In this document: piece after piece, positions 54,291 to 62,005 of the stretch
Layout of the letters: each line of letters begins with the position of its first letter
Numbering within the stretch: position 1 is the first letter of the stretch
From: Streptomyces sp. YS415
Lineage (GTDB): Bacteria; Actinomycetota; Actinomycetes; Streptomycetales; Streptomycetaceae
Reading direction: 5' to 3'
Length of the DNA: 64,000 nt
Assembly: GCF_023544665.1 (NCBI RefSeq)
Contig: NZ_JAMJFL010000021.1
Span: 1-64,000, forward strand
Translations under genes and position numbers: made by a program
The notes under the pieces: generated by a model
Databases searched by the model: none
Told to the model about the DNA's origin: nothing
What the model saw: the letters and a program-made list of their open reading frames with translations, nothing else

Positions 54291-55784
54291 ATGAGTCCCG
54301 ATGTCGACCTCACCTTGCCGAAGCCGGGCCGCCACGCGCTGCGCGACCGGCTCCTCGCCCTCGACTCCCAGCTCTTCGAATTCGCCGCCGGGCAGCACTG
54401 GCCGGGCGCCGAGCGGGTGCTGCCCCGGCTGAGCCGGAGCGCCAACCACGGCGTGCTCTGGTTCGCCACCGGCGCCCTGATCGCGGCGTCCCGCACGCCG
54501 CGGGCCCGCCGGGCCGCCGTCCGCGGTCTCGCCTCGCTGAGCCTGGCGTCCCTGGCGATCAACACGCTCGGCAAGCGCTCGGTGCGCCGGCCCCGGCCGG
54601 TGCTGGACCCCGTGCCGCGGGCCCGGCAGCTGAAGCGGCAGCCGATCACCACCTCGTTCCCCTCCGGCCACGCCGCGTCGGCGGCGGCCTTCGCGACCGG
54701 GGTGGCCCTGGAGTCACCGGCCTGGGGCGCCGCGGTGGGCCCCGTCGCCTGGTCGGTGGCGCTGTCCCGGGTCTACACCGGGGTCCACTTCCCGAGCGAC
54801 GTGCTCGCGGGCGCGCTGCTCGGCGCGGGCGCCGCGTATGCCGTACGGGGTCTGGTGCCGACCCGCGCCCAGCTCCGCCCGCCCGCCCGGCCGCGGGCCA
54901 AGGTGCCGGCGCTGACCGAGGGCGAGGGCCTGGTCCTGGTGGCGAACACCGCCTCGGGCACCGCCGACCGGGTGCGCACCCTGCAGGACGTCCTGCCCGG
55001 CGCCGAGGTCGTGGAGTGCGAACCCGGCGAGGTGCGGGCGGAGTTGGAGAAGGCGGCGGCCCGGGCCCGGGTGCTCGGGGTGTGCGGCGGCGACGGCACG
55101 GTGAACACCGCCGCCGAGGTCGCCCTGCGGCACGGACTGCCGCTCGCGGTCCTGCCCGGCGGCACCCTCAACCACTTCGCCTACGACCTGGGCGTGGAGG
55201 ACGTGCGCCATCTGACCCACGCCCTGGTGAACGGACAGGCCGTGCGGGTGGACCTGGGCCAGTTCCGCTGCGGCACGCGGCGGGGCGTGTTCCTCAACAC
55301 GTGCAGCCTGGGCGTCTATCCGGAGCTGGTGCGCGAGCGGGACCGCTGGTCGCCCCGGATCGGCGGCTGGCCGGCCGGAGTGCTGGCGGCGCTGCGGGTC
55401 CTGCGGACCGACGGGCATCCGCTGGAGGCGCAGGTCGGCAGCAGTGCCCGGCCGCTGTGGCTGCTGTTCGCCGGGAACGGCACCTACCACCGGATGGGCC
55501 TGGCTCCCGGCCGCCGGGTCGACCTCGCCGACGGCGTCCTGGACGTGCGGGTCGTGCACGGCGGCCGCCGCCCCGCGGTCCGGCTGCTGGCGGCCGCCAT
55601 CGCGGGGCCGCTGACCCGCTCCCCCGCCCACGCGGCGGTCCAGGTCGGCCGGCTGCGCCTGTCCGGCGTCGCCCCGGGCTCGCTCCTCGCCTACGACGGT
55701 GAAGTCACGGAGGTTCAGGGCGAGGTGATCCTGGAGAAGCTGCCGGAGGCGCTGACCGTGTACCGGCCGCTGCCCGGCGACTGA
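54291..55784 (+). CDS. Fused PAP2 phosphatase and diacylglycerol kinase-like protein
   Basis: 497 residues. The N-terminal PAP2 domain (about 20-205) has the three phosphatase motifs KRSVRRPRP, FPSGHAASA and SRVYTGVHFPSD, with several membrane segments. The C-terminal domain (about 220-495) is DAG-kinase-like, with CGGDGTVNTAA, LPGGTLNHFAYDLG, NTCSLGVYPELV and FAGNGTYHRMG. The fusion would remove and add phosphate on lipids, probably undecaprenyl or diacylglycerol. ATG 54291 follows a -10-like GGGTAC (54275-54280) and lacks a ribosome binding site, so it may be leaderless. Confidence 0.9.
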   Translation: MSPDVDLTLPKPGRHALRDRLLALDSQLFEFAAGQHWPGAERVLPRLSRSANHGVLWFATGALIAASRTPRARRAAVRGLASLSLASLAINTLGKRSVRRPRPVLDPVPRARQLKRQPITTSFPSGHAASAAAFATGVALESPAWGAAVGPVAWSVALSRVYTGVHFPSDVLAGALLGAGAAYAVRGLVPTRAQLRPPARPRAKVPALTEGEGLVLVANTASGTADRVRTLQDVLPGAEVVECEPGEVRAELEKAAARARVLGVCGGDGTVNTAAEVALRHGLPLAVLPGGTLNHFAYDLGVEDVRHLTHALVNGQAVRVDLGQFRCGTRRGVFLNTCSLGVYPELVRERDRWSPRIGGWPAGVLAALRVLRTDGHPLEAQVGSSARPLWLLFAGNGTYHRMGLAPGRRVDLADGVLDVRVVHGGRRPAVRLLAAAIAGPLTRSPAHAAVQVGRLRLSGVAPGSLLAYDGEVTEVQGEVILEKLPEALTVYRPLPGD

Positions 55785-55797
55785 CCCCCCGTCAGTC
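55779..55797 (+). terminator. Hairpin at the end of the PAP2-DAGK gene
   Basis: GACTGAC (55779-55785) and GTCAGTC (55791-55797) form a 7-bp stem with a 5-C loop. The stem includes the stop codon. Confidence 0.6.
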
Positions 55798-55800
55798 CAC

Positions 55801-55838
55801 CATTCAAAACGCGGGTCTCATCATTCGACATGCGGGCG
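55801..55838 (+). promoter_or_regulatory. 21-bp direct repeats before methyltransferase
   Basis: CATTCAAAACGCGGGTC (55801-55817) and CATTCGACATGCGGGCG (55822-55838) are related segments offset by 21 bases, two helical turns. A -10-like TACCGT follows at about 55839-55844. This suggests tandem binding of a regulator. Confidence 0.4.
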
Positions 55839-55874
55839 TACCGTGACGCCATCATCACGAAACGAGGGGACCGC

Positions 55875-56696
55875 ATGTCGAAGCCGCGTGAGACCGCCGT
55901 GTACACCCATGGGCACCATGAGTCGGTGCTGCGCTCGCACACCTGGCGCACCGCCGCCAACTCCGCCGGTTATCTGCTGGGTTCGCTCCGGCCGGACATG
56001 CGGATCCTGGACATCGGCTGCGGGCCCGGCACCATCACCGCCGATCTCGCGGCACTGGTGCCGCAGGGCCATGTCACCGGGGTGGACCGGGCACCGGGCG
56101 TGCTGGAGCAGGCGCGGGCCACCGCCGCCGAACGGGGCCTGGGCAACGTCGGCTTCGCGGTCGCCGACGTGCACGCTCTGGACTATCCCGACGACACCTT
56201 CTGCGTGGTCCACGCCCACCAGGTGCTCCAGCACGTCGGCGACCCGGTGCGGGCGCTGCGGGAGATGGCCCGGGTGACCAGGCCTGGCGGGTACATCGCG
56301 GTCCGCGACTCGGACTACGCGGCGATGACCTGGTACCCGGCGTCCCCGGGGATGGACGACTGGCTGGACCTGTACCGACGGGTGGCCCGCGCCAACGGCG
56401 GGGAGCCGGACGCCGGGCGGCGGCTGAAGGCCTGGGCGCTCGCGGCGGGGCTGGAGGACATCACGGCCACCTCGGCCACCTGGACCTTCGCGTCCCCCGA
56501 GGAGCGGGCCTGGTGGAGCGGGCTGTGGGCCGACCGCACGCTGGCCTCGGCCTACGCGGACCGGGCCCTGGAGGGCGGCCATGCCACCGAGGAGCGGCTG
56601 CGGGCGGTGTCCGCGGCCTGGCGGGCGTGGGGCGAGCAGGCGGACGGCTGGTTCAGCGTGCTGCACGGCGAGATCCTGTGCCGCAAGGACGGCTGA
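55875..56696 (+). CDS. Class I SAM-dependent methyltransferase
   Basis: 273 residues from ATG 55875, with GAGGGG just upstream. Motif I ILDIGCGPGTITADLAAL (about residue 44), VTGVDRAPGVLEQA, VADVHALDYPDDTFCVVHAHQVLQHV and EMARVTRPGGYIAVRD form the UbiE/COQ5-like core. It has a long C-terminal region with many Trp (TSATWTFASPEERAWWSGLW). It methylates an unknown small molecule. It ends 57 bases before the gvpK stop on the opposite strand, with no obvious functional link to gas vesicles. Confidence 0.83.
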   Translation: MSKPRETAVYTHGHHESVLRSHTWRTAANSAGYLLGSLRPDMRILDIGCGPGTITADLAALVPQGHVTGVDRAPGVLEQARATAAERGLGNVGFAVADVHALDYPDDTFCVVHAHQVLQHVGDPVRALREMARVTRPGGYIAVRDSDYAAMTWYPASPGMDDWLDLYRRVARANGGEPDAGRRLKAWALAAGLEDITATSATWTFASPEERAWWSGLWADRTLASAYADRALEGGHATEERLRAVSAAWRAWGEQADGWFSVLHGEILCRKDG

Positions 56697-56753
56697 GACG
56701 CAGGCTGCGGCCGCCGCCTTCCCAAGGCGGACAGGCGCCGGCAGACGCCGGGA

Positions 56754-57035
56754 TCACTCCCGCGGCAGCAGCGGCCCGAGCGGCCCGAGGTCCAGATTCA
56801 GGTCCTCGGGCCGCAGCCCGTAGCGCTCGCGCAGCTCGGTCATGCGCTCGTCGAGCAGCATCAGCGTCAGCCCGATCCGCTCCTCCTGCTCCTCGCTGAG
56901 GTTGCCCTCGTCGCAGCGGCGCAGCGCCTGCCGCTCCATGAGCTGACGGAGCAGTTCCACCACGGTGAGCACCAGCTTGATGAGGTCGCGTTCCACCGTG
57001 TCGGGGTCGAGTTCGAGCCGGTTGCGGGCACTCAC
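56754..57035 (-). CDS. gvpK: Gas vesicle protein GvpK
   Basis: 93 residues, matching the GvpK family (DPDTVERDLIKLVLTVVELLRQLMERQALRRCDEGNLSEEQEERIGLTLMLLDERM). It is needed for gas vesicle formation and is thought to act in assembly. GTG at 57035 overlaps the gvpS stop (GTGA). It is the last gene of the cluster. Confidence 0.93.
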   Translation of the reverse strand: MSARNRLELDPDTVERDLIKLVLTVVELLRQLMERQALRRCDEGNLSEEQEERIGLTLMLLDERMTELRERYGLRPEDLNLDLGPLGPLLPRE

Positions 57036-57220
57036 GTCAGCTCTCCGAAGGGCGAGGGGACATTGGCGTTCACCGAGCTGATCAGCGCGTTGAGGTCGAT
57101 GCGCACGAGGTCGACGTCCGCGATGCGCAGCGTGATGTCGCCCGTGATGACGACCCCGCCGGCCAGCAGCCGGTCGAGGAGGTCCACCAGGGCGACCTCA
57201 CGGCGTTCTATGACGGTCAC
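57032..57220 (-). CDS. gvpS: Gas vesicle protein GvpS (GvpA/J family)
   Basis: 62 residues. The GvpA/J fold is visible in EVALVDLLDRLLAGGVVITGDITLRIADVDLVRIDLNALISSV, close to GvpA but shorter. It is an accessory wall-type protein in actinobacterial clusters. GTG 57220 overlaps the gvpL stop (GTGA), and its stop overlaps gvpK. The name follows the conserved gene order and is less certain than the family. Confidence 0.85.
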   Translation of the reverse strand: MTVIERREVALVDLLDRLLAGGVVITGDITLRIADVDLVRIDLNALISSVNANVPSPFGELT

Positions 57221-58011
57221 CTGCCCCCGCCCCTCTTTTCCTCTCCCGTTGCCTCTCCCGGCTCCTCGCCGGTGAAGGAGTAGGCCGCCCAGGGTCCGGT
57301 GAGTTCCACCCGCATCCCCTCGGCCTCGTCCTTCGTACGGTCCACCATCTCCACGAATTCCTCGGAGTTGCCGCGCGTCACCAGGTAGGCCGCGTTGAGC
57401 ACGTTCTGCCCGGTGGCACCGGACAGCGCCGAGTTCTGCGGGTTGTGCAGCCGGGAGTCCTCCGCGAAGGAGGAGAGCGTCGCGTGCAGGCGGCCCGCGA
57501 ACTCCGACGCCTCCTGCCAGGTGTGCTCGTGGCTGCGCACGCTCCGGCGTCGCTGCCGGAGGTAGTCCCGGCCCGAGGCGGGCTTCGCCGCGGGCTCCCG
57601 GGTGTCCTCGGCCGGCGGTTCGACGTAGACCTTGACGCCCCACTCCACCCGGCCCGTCAGCCGGTCCAGGGTGCGCTCGAAGTAGTCCTCGCGGGACTCC
57701 ATCATCGTGCGCAGCGCGCTGTCGTCCCGGAAGACGGTGGCGAGCCGCAGCGGGAGCGGGGTGGTGACGGCGGTGAGCGCGTCGATGACGCCCTGGTGGG
57801 CCCTGGCCGTCTCGGTGAGCCAGTCCAGGTCCTCCAGATGGGCGCGCAGCGGCTCCTCGGCGAAGTCCGCCTCCGGCACCACGCTGTACACGGCGATCAG
57901 GCCGTGGTGGGTGAGCTGGCGCGGCGGTTGCCCGCCGACACCGGTGAGCTGGGCCTGGAGGGCCGACCCGAAGGGCCGGCAGATGGCGTACACGTAGCGC
58001 AGCCCGGACAT
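57217..58011 (-). CDS. gvpL: Gas vesicle protein GvpL (GvpL/F family)
   Basis: 264 residues. GvpL/F features: N-terminal LRYVYAICRPFGS, LDWLTETARAHQGVIDAL, PLRLATVFRDDSALRTMM and a C-terminal half with VEMVDRTKDEAEGMRVELTGPWAAYSF. The family interacts with GvpA and may nucleate the shell. ATG 58011 overlaps the gvpJ stop by one base (TGATG). There is a Glu-rich tail. It is the second of two GvpL/F copies; the other is at 60370. Confidence 0.92.
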   Translation of the reverse strand: MSGLRYVYAICRPFGSALQAQLTGVGGQPPRQLTHHGLIAVYSVVPEADFAEEPLRAHLEDLDWLTETARAHQGVIDALTAVTTPLPLRLATVFRDDSALRTMMESREDYFERTLDRLTGRVEWGVKVYVEPPAEDTREPAAKPASGRDYLRQRRRSVRSHEHTWQEASEFAGRLHATLSSFAEDSRLHNPQNSALSGATGQNVLNAAYLVTRGNSEEFVEMVDRTKDEAEGMRVELTGPWAAYSFTGEEPGEATGEEKRGGGR

Positions 58012-58334
58012 CAGGCCTCCTCCTGCGAGCGGCTGGGCTCCAGCTGGGCCAGCCGCTCACGCAACTCGGCGTTCTCCCGGGCCAGTTCGTCGCGCCGGGC
58101 GCGCGAGGACAGCGCCGGGTCGTCCTCCCACCAGTCGATGCCCATCTCCCGCGCCTTGTCGACGGAGGCGACGATCAGACGCAGTTTGATGGTGAGCAGT
58201 TCGATGTCGAGGAGGTTGATCCGGATGTCACCCGCGATGACCACGCCCTTGTCGAGGACGCGCTCCAGGATGTCGGCGAGATTGGAGCCGCCACCCTGGC
58301 CGTAGGGATCCGGGAGCCGACTGGGCATCGTCAT
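58011..58334 (-). CDS. gvpJ: Gas vesicle protein GvpJ (GvpA/J family)
   Basis: 107 residues. GvpA/J core: NLADILERVLDKGVVIAGDIRINLLDIELLTIKLRLIVASVDKAREMGIDWW, followed by a helical, charged tail (RRDELARENAELRERLAQLE). It is a minor shell component in gas vesicles. ATG 58334 overlaps the stop of gvpZ (ATGA). A second ATG (M3) could also be used. Confidence 0.92.
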   Translation of the reverse strand: MTMPSRLPDPYGQGGGSNLADILERVLDKGVVIAGDIRINLLDIELLTIKLRLIVASVDKAREMGIDWWEDDPALSSRARRDELARENAELRERLAQLEPSRSQEEA

Positions 58335-59443
58335 CGGCGGTCCCCGCTGCCGGCGTGGGCCTCCTCCGGCTCGTCCTCGTACTCTTCCTCGTCCGCCTCA
58401 GCCGCTTCGTCCTCGGGGACGTCGTCCTCGGCCGCCTCGTCCTCGGCCGCTTCCTCGTCCTCGTAGGCGTCCTCGGCCTCGTCCGGCTCGTCCTCCGGCT
58501 CGTCCTGGACCTCGTCCGTCGCCTCGTCGTCCGCCTCGTCCTCCTCATAGGCGTCCTGCGACTCGTCCTGGTCCTGGTCCTGCTCCTGCTCTTGCTCCTG
58601 CTCCTCCTCGGCGATCGCGTCGTCGTGACTGACGACGACCTCACCCTCCTGGATTTCGCCGCGCCAGCCGTCCTCGACCTCGTCCTTGAACGAGACGAAG
58701 CGGGCGTAGTGCTTGAGGTCCAGCCGCGCCCGGCGGCCCTGGGCGCGCCAGATGTTGCCGGTCTTCTCGAACAGCCCCTTGGGGTAGTACTCGATCACCA
58801 GCAGCACACGCGTGAGGTTCTCGGCGAGCTGGTGGAAGGTCACGACACCCTTCGTGGTGCCCTTGGCACCCTCCGAGTTCCAGACGATCCGCTGGTCCGG
58901 CACCTGCTCGGCCGTCTTCGCCTTCCAGCTCCGGCTGGACCAGAAGATCTTCATCTTCCAGTCGGACGTCGTGTCGTCGGAGCGGTCAGCGCTCTGCACA
59001 CCCTTGGCGAAGGAACCGAACTCCTGGTACTTGGTCCACTGGTCGTAGGCCTTGCGCAGCGGGACGCCGACATCGATGTACTCCATGATGACGGTGGGCT
59101 TCTTGCCCGCCGCGCCCTTGCCCTTGCCCTTGCCGCCGCCGAGGTTGCGCAGCTTGTCTTTGATGCTGTCCTTGGCGCGGGAGGCGCCCAGCTCGAGCGC
59201 GCTGCGCATCGGGCCCTTGCCCTCGGCCAGCTTGCGGCCACCGTCGAGGGCGAGCTTGGCGAAGCCCGGGCTGTTGCCCTCGGCTATGTCGTTCAGCTTT
59301 CCGGTGGTCTCACCGAGCTTCTGTCCGGCGCCGACCAGCAGGCGCTGGGCCTGCGCGGCGAGGTACTCCTGGATCTCCGCCTTCAGCCGTTCACCGGCTT
59401 CGCTGTGGGCCAGGGAGCTCACGGGTCCGGGGTTCTCGCTCAT
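58331..59443 (-). CDS. gvpZ: SRPBCC protein of gas vesicle cluster (GvpZ position)
   Basis: 370 residues. N-terminal helical part (about 1-110), a basic linker KGKGKGAAGKK, a SRPBCC/cyclase-like domain (about 115-270; VIMEYIDVGVPLRKAYDQWTKYQEFGSFAKGV, TFHQLAENLTRVLLVIEYYPKGLFEKTGN), and a 90-residue tail that is almost wholly acidic (about 278-362). It has the position and gene order of gvpZ in the Streptomyces O-A-F-G-Y-Z-J-L-S-K clusters. Function unknown. ATG 59443 overlaps the gvpY stop. Confidence 0.82.
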   Translation of the reverse strand: MSENPGPVSSLAHSEAGERLKAEIQEYLAAQAQRLLVGAGQKLGETTGKLNDIAEGNSPGFAKLALDGGRKLAEGKGPMRSALELGASRAKDSIKDKLRNLGGGKGKGKGAAGKKPTVIMEYIDVGVPLRKAYDQWTKYQEFGSFAKGVQSADRSDDTTSDWKMKIFWSSRSWKAKTAEQVPDQRIVWNSEGAKGTTKGVVTFHQLAENLTRVLLVIEYYPKGLFEKTGNIWRAQGRRARLDLKHYARFVSFKDEVEDGWRGEIQEGEVVVSHDDAIAEEEQEQEQEQDQDQDESQDAYEEDEADDEATDEVQDEPEDEPDEAEDAYEDEEAAEDEAAEDDVPEDEAAEADEEEYEDEPEEAHAGSGDRR

Positions 59444-60141
59444 CGCCCCTCACCGCCCTTCGAGCGGGTGCTGCGTGCAGGTGTCGCCTTCTTGGTGACG
59501 GTCTTGCGAGCCGTCTTCTTGCCGGCGGAGGCGGTCTTGGAGGCCGACGCCTTCTTCGCGGGGGCTGCCGTCTTCGCCGCCTTCTTGGCCGGGGCGGTCT
59601 TCTTCGCCGCCGCCTTCTTCGCCGGAGGCGCCTTCTGGCTCGGCGCGCGCTGCTCCGGCTCGTCCTCCTCGTCGGCGTCGTGCTCGTCGGCCTCGGCGTC
59701 GGCGTCGTGCTCGTCGGCCTCGGCGTCGGCATCGTGCTCGTCGGCGTCGCCGTCGTCGTAGCCCTCGGCGTCGTCGTCCTCTTCCTCGTACTCCTCGGAG
59801 TCATCGGGGCCGAGGTCCGGCACCACGCCGGAGAGCTGGTCGCGCACCTGCGCGGTCCGGCCGTGCAGCCGGTCGGCGAACGCGTCGAGCTGCCGCTCGA
59901 CCATCGCCCCGCTGGCGGCCTTCCCGACGCCGCGCAGGTCCTCGCGCAGCTGATCCCCGATCTCCTTGAACTGCGGGTTGTTCTGCAGCTGCTGGGAGGC
60001 CAGCTCCGCGAGCATCTTCGGGTTCAGGTGCATGCGTTTGCCGGCGACGAGCGTGCCGACGGCGAACGCCAGCTTCAGCTTCTTCGTGCGTCCGAGGAGA
60101 TACCCCGCCCCTACGGCGAGGCCCAGTCCTGCTCTGTTCAT
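59440..60141 (-). CDS. gvpY: Gas vesicle cluster protein GvpY
   Basis: 233 residues. N-terminal hydrophobic part GLGLAVGAGYLLGRTKKLKLAFAVGTLVAG, helical middle (about 40-115), an acidic Asp/Glu/His repeat (about 118-165) with a 9-residue period (ADEHDADAE), then a Lys/Ala-rich tail (about 170-230; KKAAAKKTAPAKKAAKTAAPAKK) like histone H1 or HupS tails. The acidic-to-basic switch suggests interaction with GvpZ or nucleic acid, but function is unknown. The ATG overlaps the gvpG stop (ATGA). Confidence 0.82.
   Translation of the reverse strand: MNRAGLGLAVGAGYLLGRTKKLKLAFAVGTLVAGKRMHLNPKMLAELASQQLQNNPQFKEIGDQLREDLRGVGKAASGAMVERQLDAFADRLHGRTAQVRDQLSGVVPDLGPDDSEEYEEEDDDAEGYDDGDADEHDADAEADEHDADAEADEHDADEEDEPEQRAPSQKAPPAKKAAAKKTAPAKKAAKTAAPAKKASASKTASAGKKTARKTVTKKATPARSTRSKGGEGR
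59680..59760 (-). repeat. 27-bp tandem repeat in gvpY
   Basis: GTGCTCGTCGGC-type units recur at 59680, 59707 and 59734 with a 27-base period. They encode the repeated ADEHDADAE peptide of GvpY. Copy number may vary by slippage. Confidence 0.85.
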
Positions 60142-60365
60142 GGTGTGTTCTCCAGCCTGTCGAGTAGTTCGTCCTCTCGGCGGTCGAACTCCTCCTCGTC
60201 GATCTCTCCGGCCTCGAGCTGCTCTTCGAGGCGGGCGAGCTCGCCCCGGATCGTGGCCGGGTCGTAGTAGATGCGCTCCGCCTCCCGGAGCACCTGGCCC
60301 ATCACCCACGCACTGCCGCGCACCGGTGCGAACGGCAGCAGCAGAACCTCTCCGAGCAGCCCCAT
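60138..60365 (-). CDS. gvpG: Gas vesicle protein GvpG
   Basis: 75 residues, matching GvpG (LLGEVLLLPFAPVRGSAWVMGQVLREAERIYYDPATIRGELARLEEQLEAGEIDEEEFDRREDELLDRLE). A minor component/assembly factor of gas vesicles. ATG 60365 is four bases after the gvpF stop; its stop overlaps gvpY. Confidence 0.93.
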   Translation of the reverse strand: MGLLGEVLLLPFAPVRGSAWVMGQVLREAERIYYDPATIRGELARLEEQLEAGEIDEEEFDRREDELLDRLENTP

Positions 60366-60369
60366 GGCG

Positions 60370-61131
60370 TTACTCCTCCGCGGCGGACAGACTGGTCGCG
60401 GGCTCCGCCGGACCGGGGTCGACGAAGCTGTACGGCGGCAGCGGACCGTTGACGCGCACCTCCAGGTGCGGCCGGCTCTTGCGGAGCTCGTCGACGGCGG
60501 CCAGGAACACGTCGGCGGTGTCCCGGCTGACCAGGAACGAGATGTTGGCGAGCCAGCCGCTGGACTCGGGGCCCACACTCACGGCGGACGCCTCGGCCTC
60601 CAGGACCCGCAGGACCTCGGCCGAGTCCTCGGCCTCCCGGGCCTTGACGGCGGCCACCACCATCTCGCCGAGCTTCAGCTTCTGCTCGTAGCTGCCGCCG
60701 CCGGCCTGCCGGTTGGCCTCGGTCATGGTGCGGATCTCCGGGCTCTGCGACATCACCCGGTGCAGCACGGCCTCTTCGTCGTGCGTGGCCTTGACGTTGT
60801 ACTCGACCTTGCCGTCCAGCGTGCGCAGCCGCTCCTGGTAGTGGTCGGCGCGCTCGGTGAGCACCGAGGTCACCGTCTCGTCGTCCGGGGCGACGCTGCC
60901 GAACCGCATGGGCAGCACACAGCCGGCCGCGCCGGTCTCGGCGAGGACGCTCTGGTGGGCGAGCAGGTCCCGGCGCTTGGGGCGCAGCCCTTCGGGGGCG
61001 TCGCTGACGAGGGCGGCCAGCTCGCCGGCCTTCAGCACCCGCACCGGGCAGGGCGGCTCGCCGACGCCTGTCATGTCCTGAGGGAGCGAGGGATGCGAGC
61101 TCGCGGTGATGCCGTAGACGTACGTGCTCAC
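60370..61131 (-). CDS. gvpF: Gas vesicle protein GvpF (GvpL/F family)
   Basis: 253 residues: STYVYGITASSHPSLPQDMTGVGEPPCPVRVLKAGELAALVSDAPEG, PMRFGSVAPDDETVTSVLTERADHYQERLRTLDGKVEYNVKA and NISFLVSRDTADVFLAAVDELRKSRPHLEVRVNGPLPPYSFVD fit GvpL/F. Predicted to bind and start assembly of GvpA. GTG 61131 overlaps the gvpA stop (GTGA). Confidence 0.93.
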   Translation of the reverse strand: MSTYVYGITASSHPSLPQDMTGVGEPPCPVRVLKAGELAALVSDAPEGLRPKRRDLLAHQSVLAETGAAGCVLPMRFGSVAPDDETVTSVLTERADHYQERLRTLDGKVEYNVKATHDEEAVLHRVMSQSPEIRTMTEANRQAGGGSYEQKLKLGEMVVAAVKAREAEDSAEVLRVLEAEASAVSVGPESSGWLANISFLVSRDTADVFLAAVDELRKSRPHLEVRVNGPLPPYSFVDPGPAEPATSLSAAEE

Positions 61132-61550
61132 TCCTGCTCCTCCTTCTTACGCGTCGTGGTGGACTTGCGGGCGCGCCGGGGTTCGGCGGAGCCCTCCTCG
61201 CGGGCCTGCTTGAAAGCCTCGGACACGGTCTGCGCCGCGCCGGACAGCGCGCCCTTGGACTTGCCGCGGGCGCCCGACTCGGTTATCTGGCCGACCATGT
61301 CGGGCAGACCCGGGCTCTTGCGCGGACCGGCTTCCAGGTCGAGCCGGTTGCAGGCCTCGGCGAAGCGGAGATAGGTGTCGACGCTGGCGACGACTACTCG
61401 TACGTCGATCTTGAGGATCTCGATGCCCACCAGGGACACGCGGACGAATGCGTCGATGACGAGCCCCCGATCCAGGACGAGCTCCAGGACGTCGTAGAGA
61501 CCGCTGCTGCCGCCTCCGCCACCGCTCTGTTGTGCCGGGACTACGGTCAT
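61128..61550 (-). CDS. gvpA: Major gas vesicle shell protein GvpA
   Basis: 140 residues. The GvpA core (about 15-75) is highly conserved: GLYDVLELVLDRGLVIDAFVRVSLVGIEILKIDVRVVVASVDTYLRFAEACNRLDLE. The long C-terminal extension with Lys/Arg and Ser (RKSTTTRKKEEQE) is typical of actinobacterial GvpA and absent in classical ~70-residue GvpA. It forms the gas-permeable protein shell. ATG 61550 is chosen over 61559 because AGGAGG is about ten bases upstream. Overlaps gvpF. Confidence 0.94.
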   Translation of the reverse strand: MTVVPAQQSGGGGGSSGLYDVLELVLDRGLVIDAFVRVSLVGIEILKIDVRVVVASVDTYLRFAEACNRLDLEAGPRKSPGLPDMVGQITESGARGKSKGALSGAAQTVSEAFKQAREEGSAEPRRARKSTTTRKKEEQE

Positions 61551-61603
61551 GCCGACCATTCCTCCTCTTCTGTGTCACGGTCGAAACGGGACGAGCGGAC
61601 GGC

Positions 61604-61954
61604 CTAGCGGCCACCCTGCCCACGTGCGTCGGAACGCCCTCGCTCGTAGCGGCGGACCCGCCGGTAGCCGGTGAGCATGCCCTGCCGGTCGAGTTCGACC
61701 TGATAGCTGGCGAGCAGACTCATCGTGTCGGGGACACGTACCAGCTCCAGGACTTCGATCTCGAGCGACCAGCCGTCCTCCGTCTGCTCGAACGACGAGA
61801 CCGACTCGGCGGTCATGCCGGTGAGTTCGGCCAGCTGGGCGCGGGCTTGGCGCAGCACCTCCATCGGCGACGGCGTCGGCTCGGCGTCCGATTCGACGTC
61901 CGATGCGCCCGTTTCTTGTTGGGATTTCTTGTGTGTGTCGTGTGAATCAGTCAT
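61604..61954 (-). CDS. gvpO: Gas vesicle protein GvpO
   Basis: 116 residues from ATG 61954, with GGAGGGG four bases upstream; a longer form from 61969 is possible. The GvpO domain is VLRQARAQLAELTGMTAESVSSFEQTEDGWSLEIEVLELVRVPDTMSLLASYQVELDRQGMLTGYRRVRRYERG. GvpO is the first gene of Streptomyces gas vesicle clusters; its role is probably regulatory or assembly. Only 51 bases separate it from the ligD stop on the same strand, so its promoter must lie there or it is read through from ligD. Confidence 0.92.
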   Translation of the reverse strand: MTDSHDTHKKSQQETGASDVESDAEPTPSPMEVLRQARAQLAELTGMTAESVSSFEQTEDGWSLEIEVLELVRVPDTMSLLASYQVELDRQGMLTGYRRVRRYERGRSDARGQGGR

Positions 61955-62005
61955 GGTCCCCTCCGACATCGAGTGGCCCGCGAGGACGTGGTCAAACCCC
62001 TGGCT

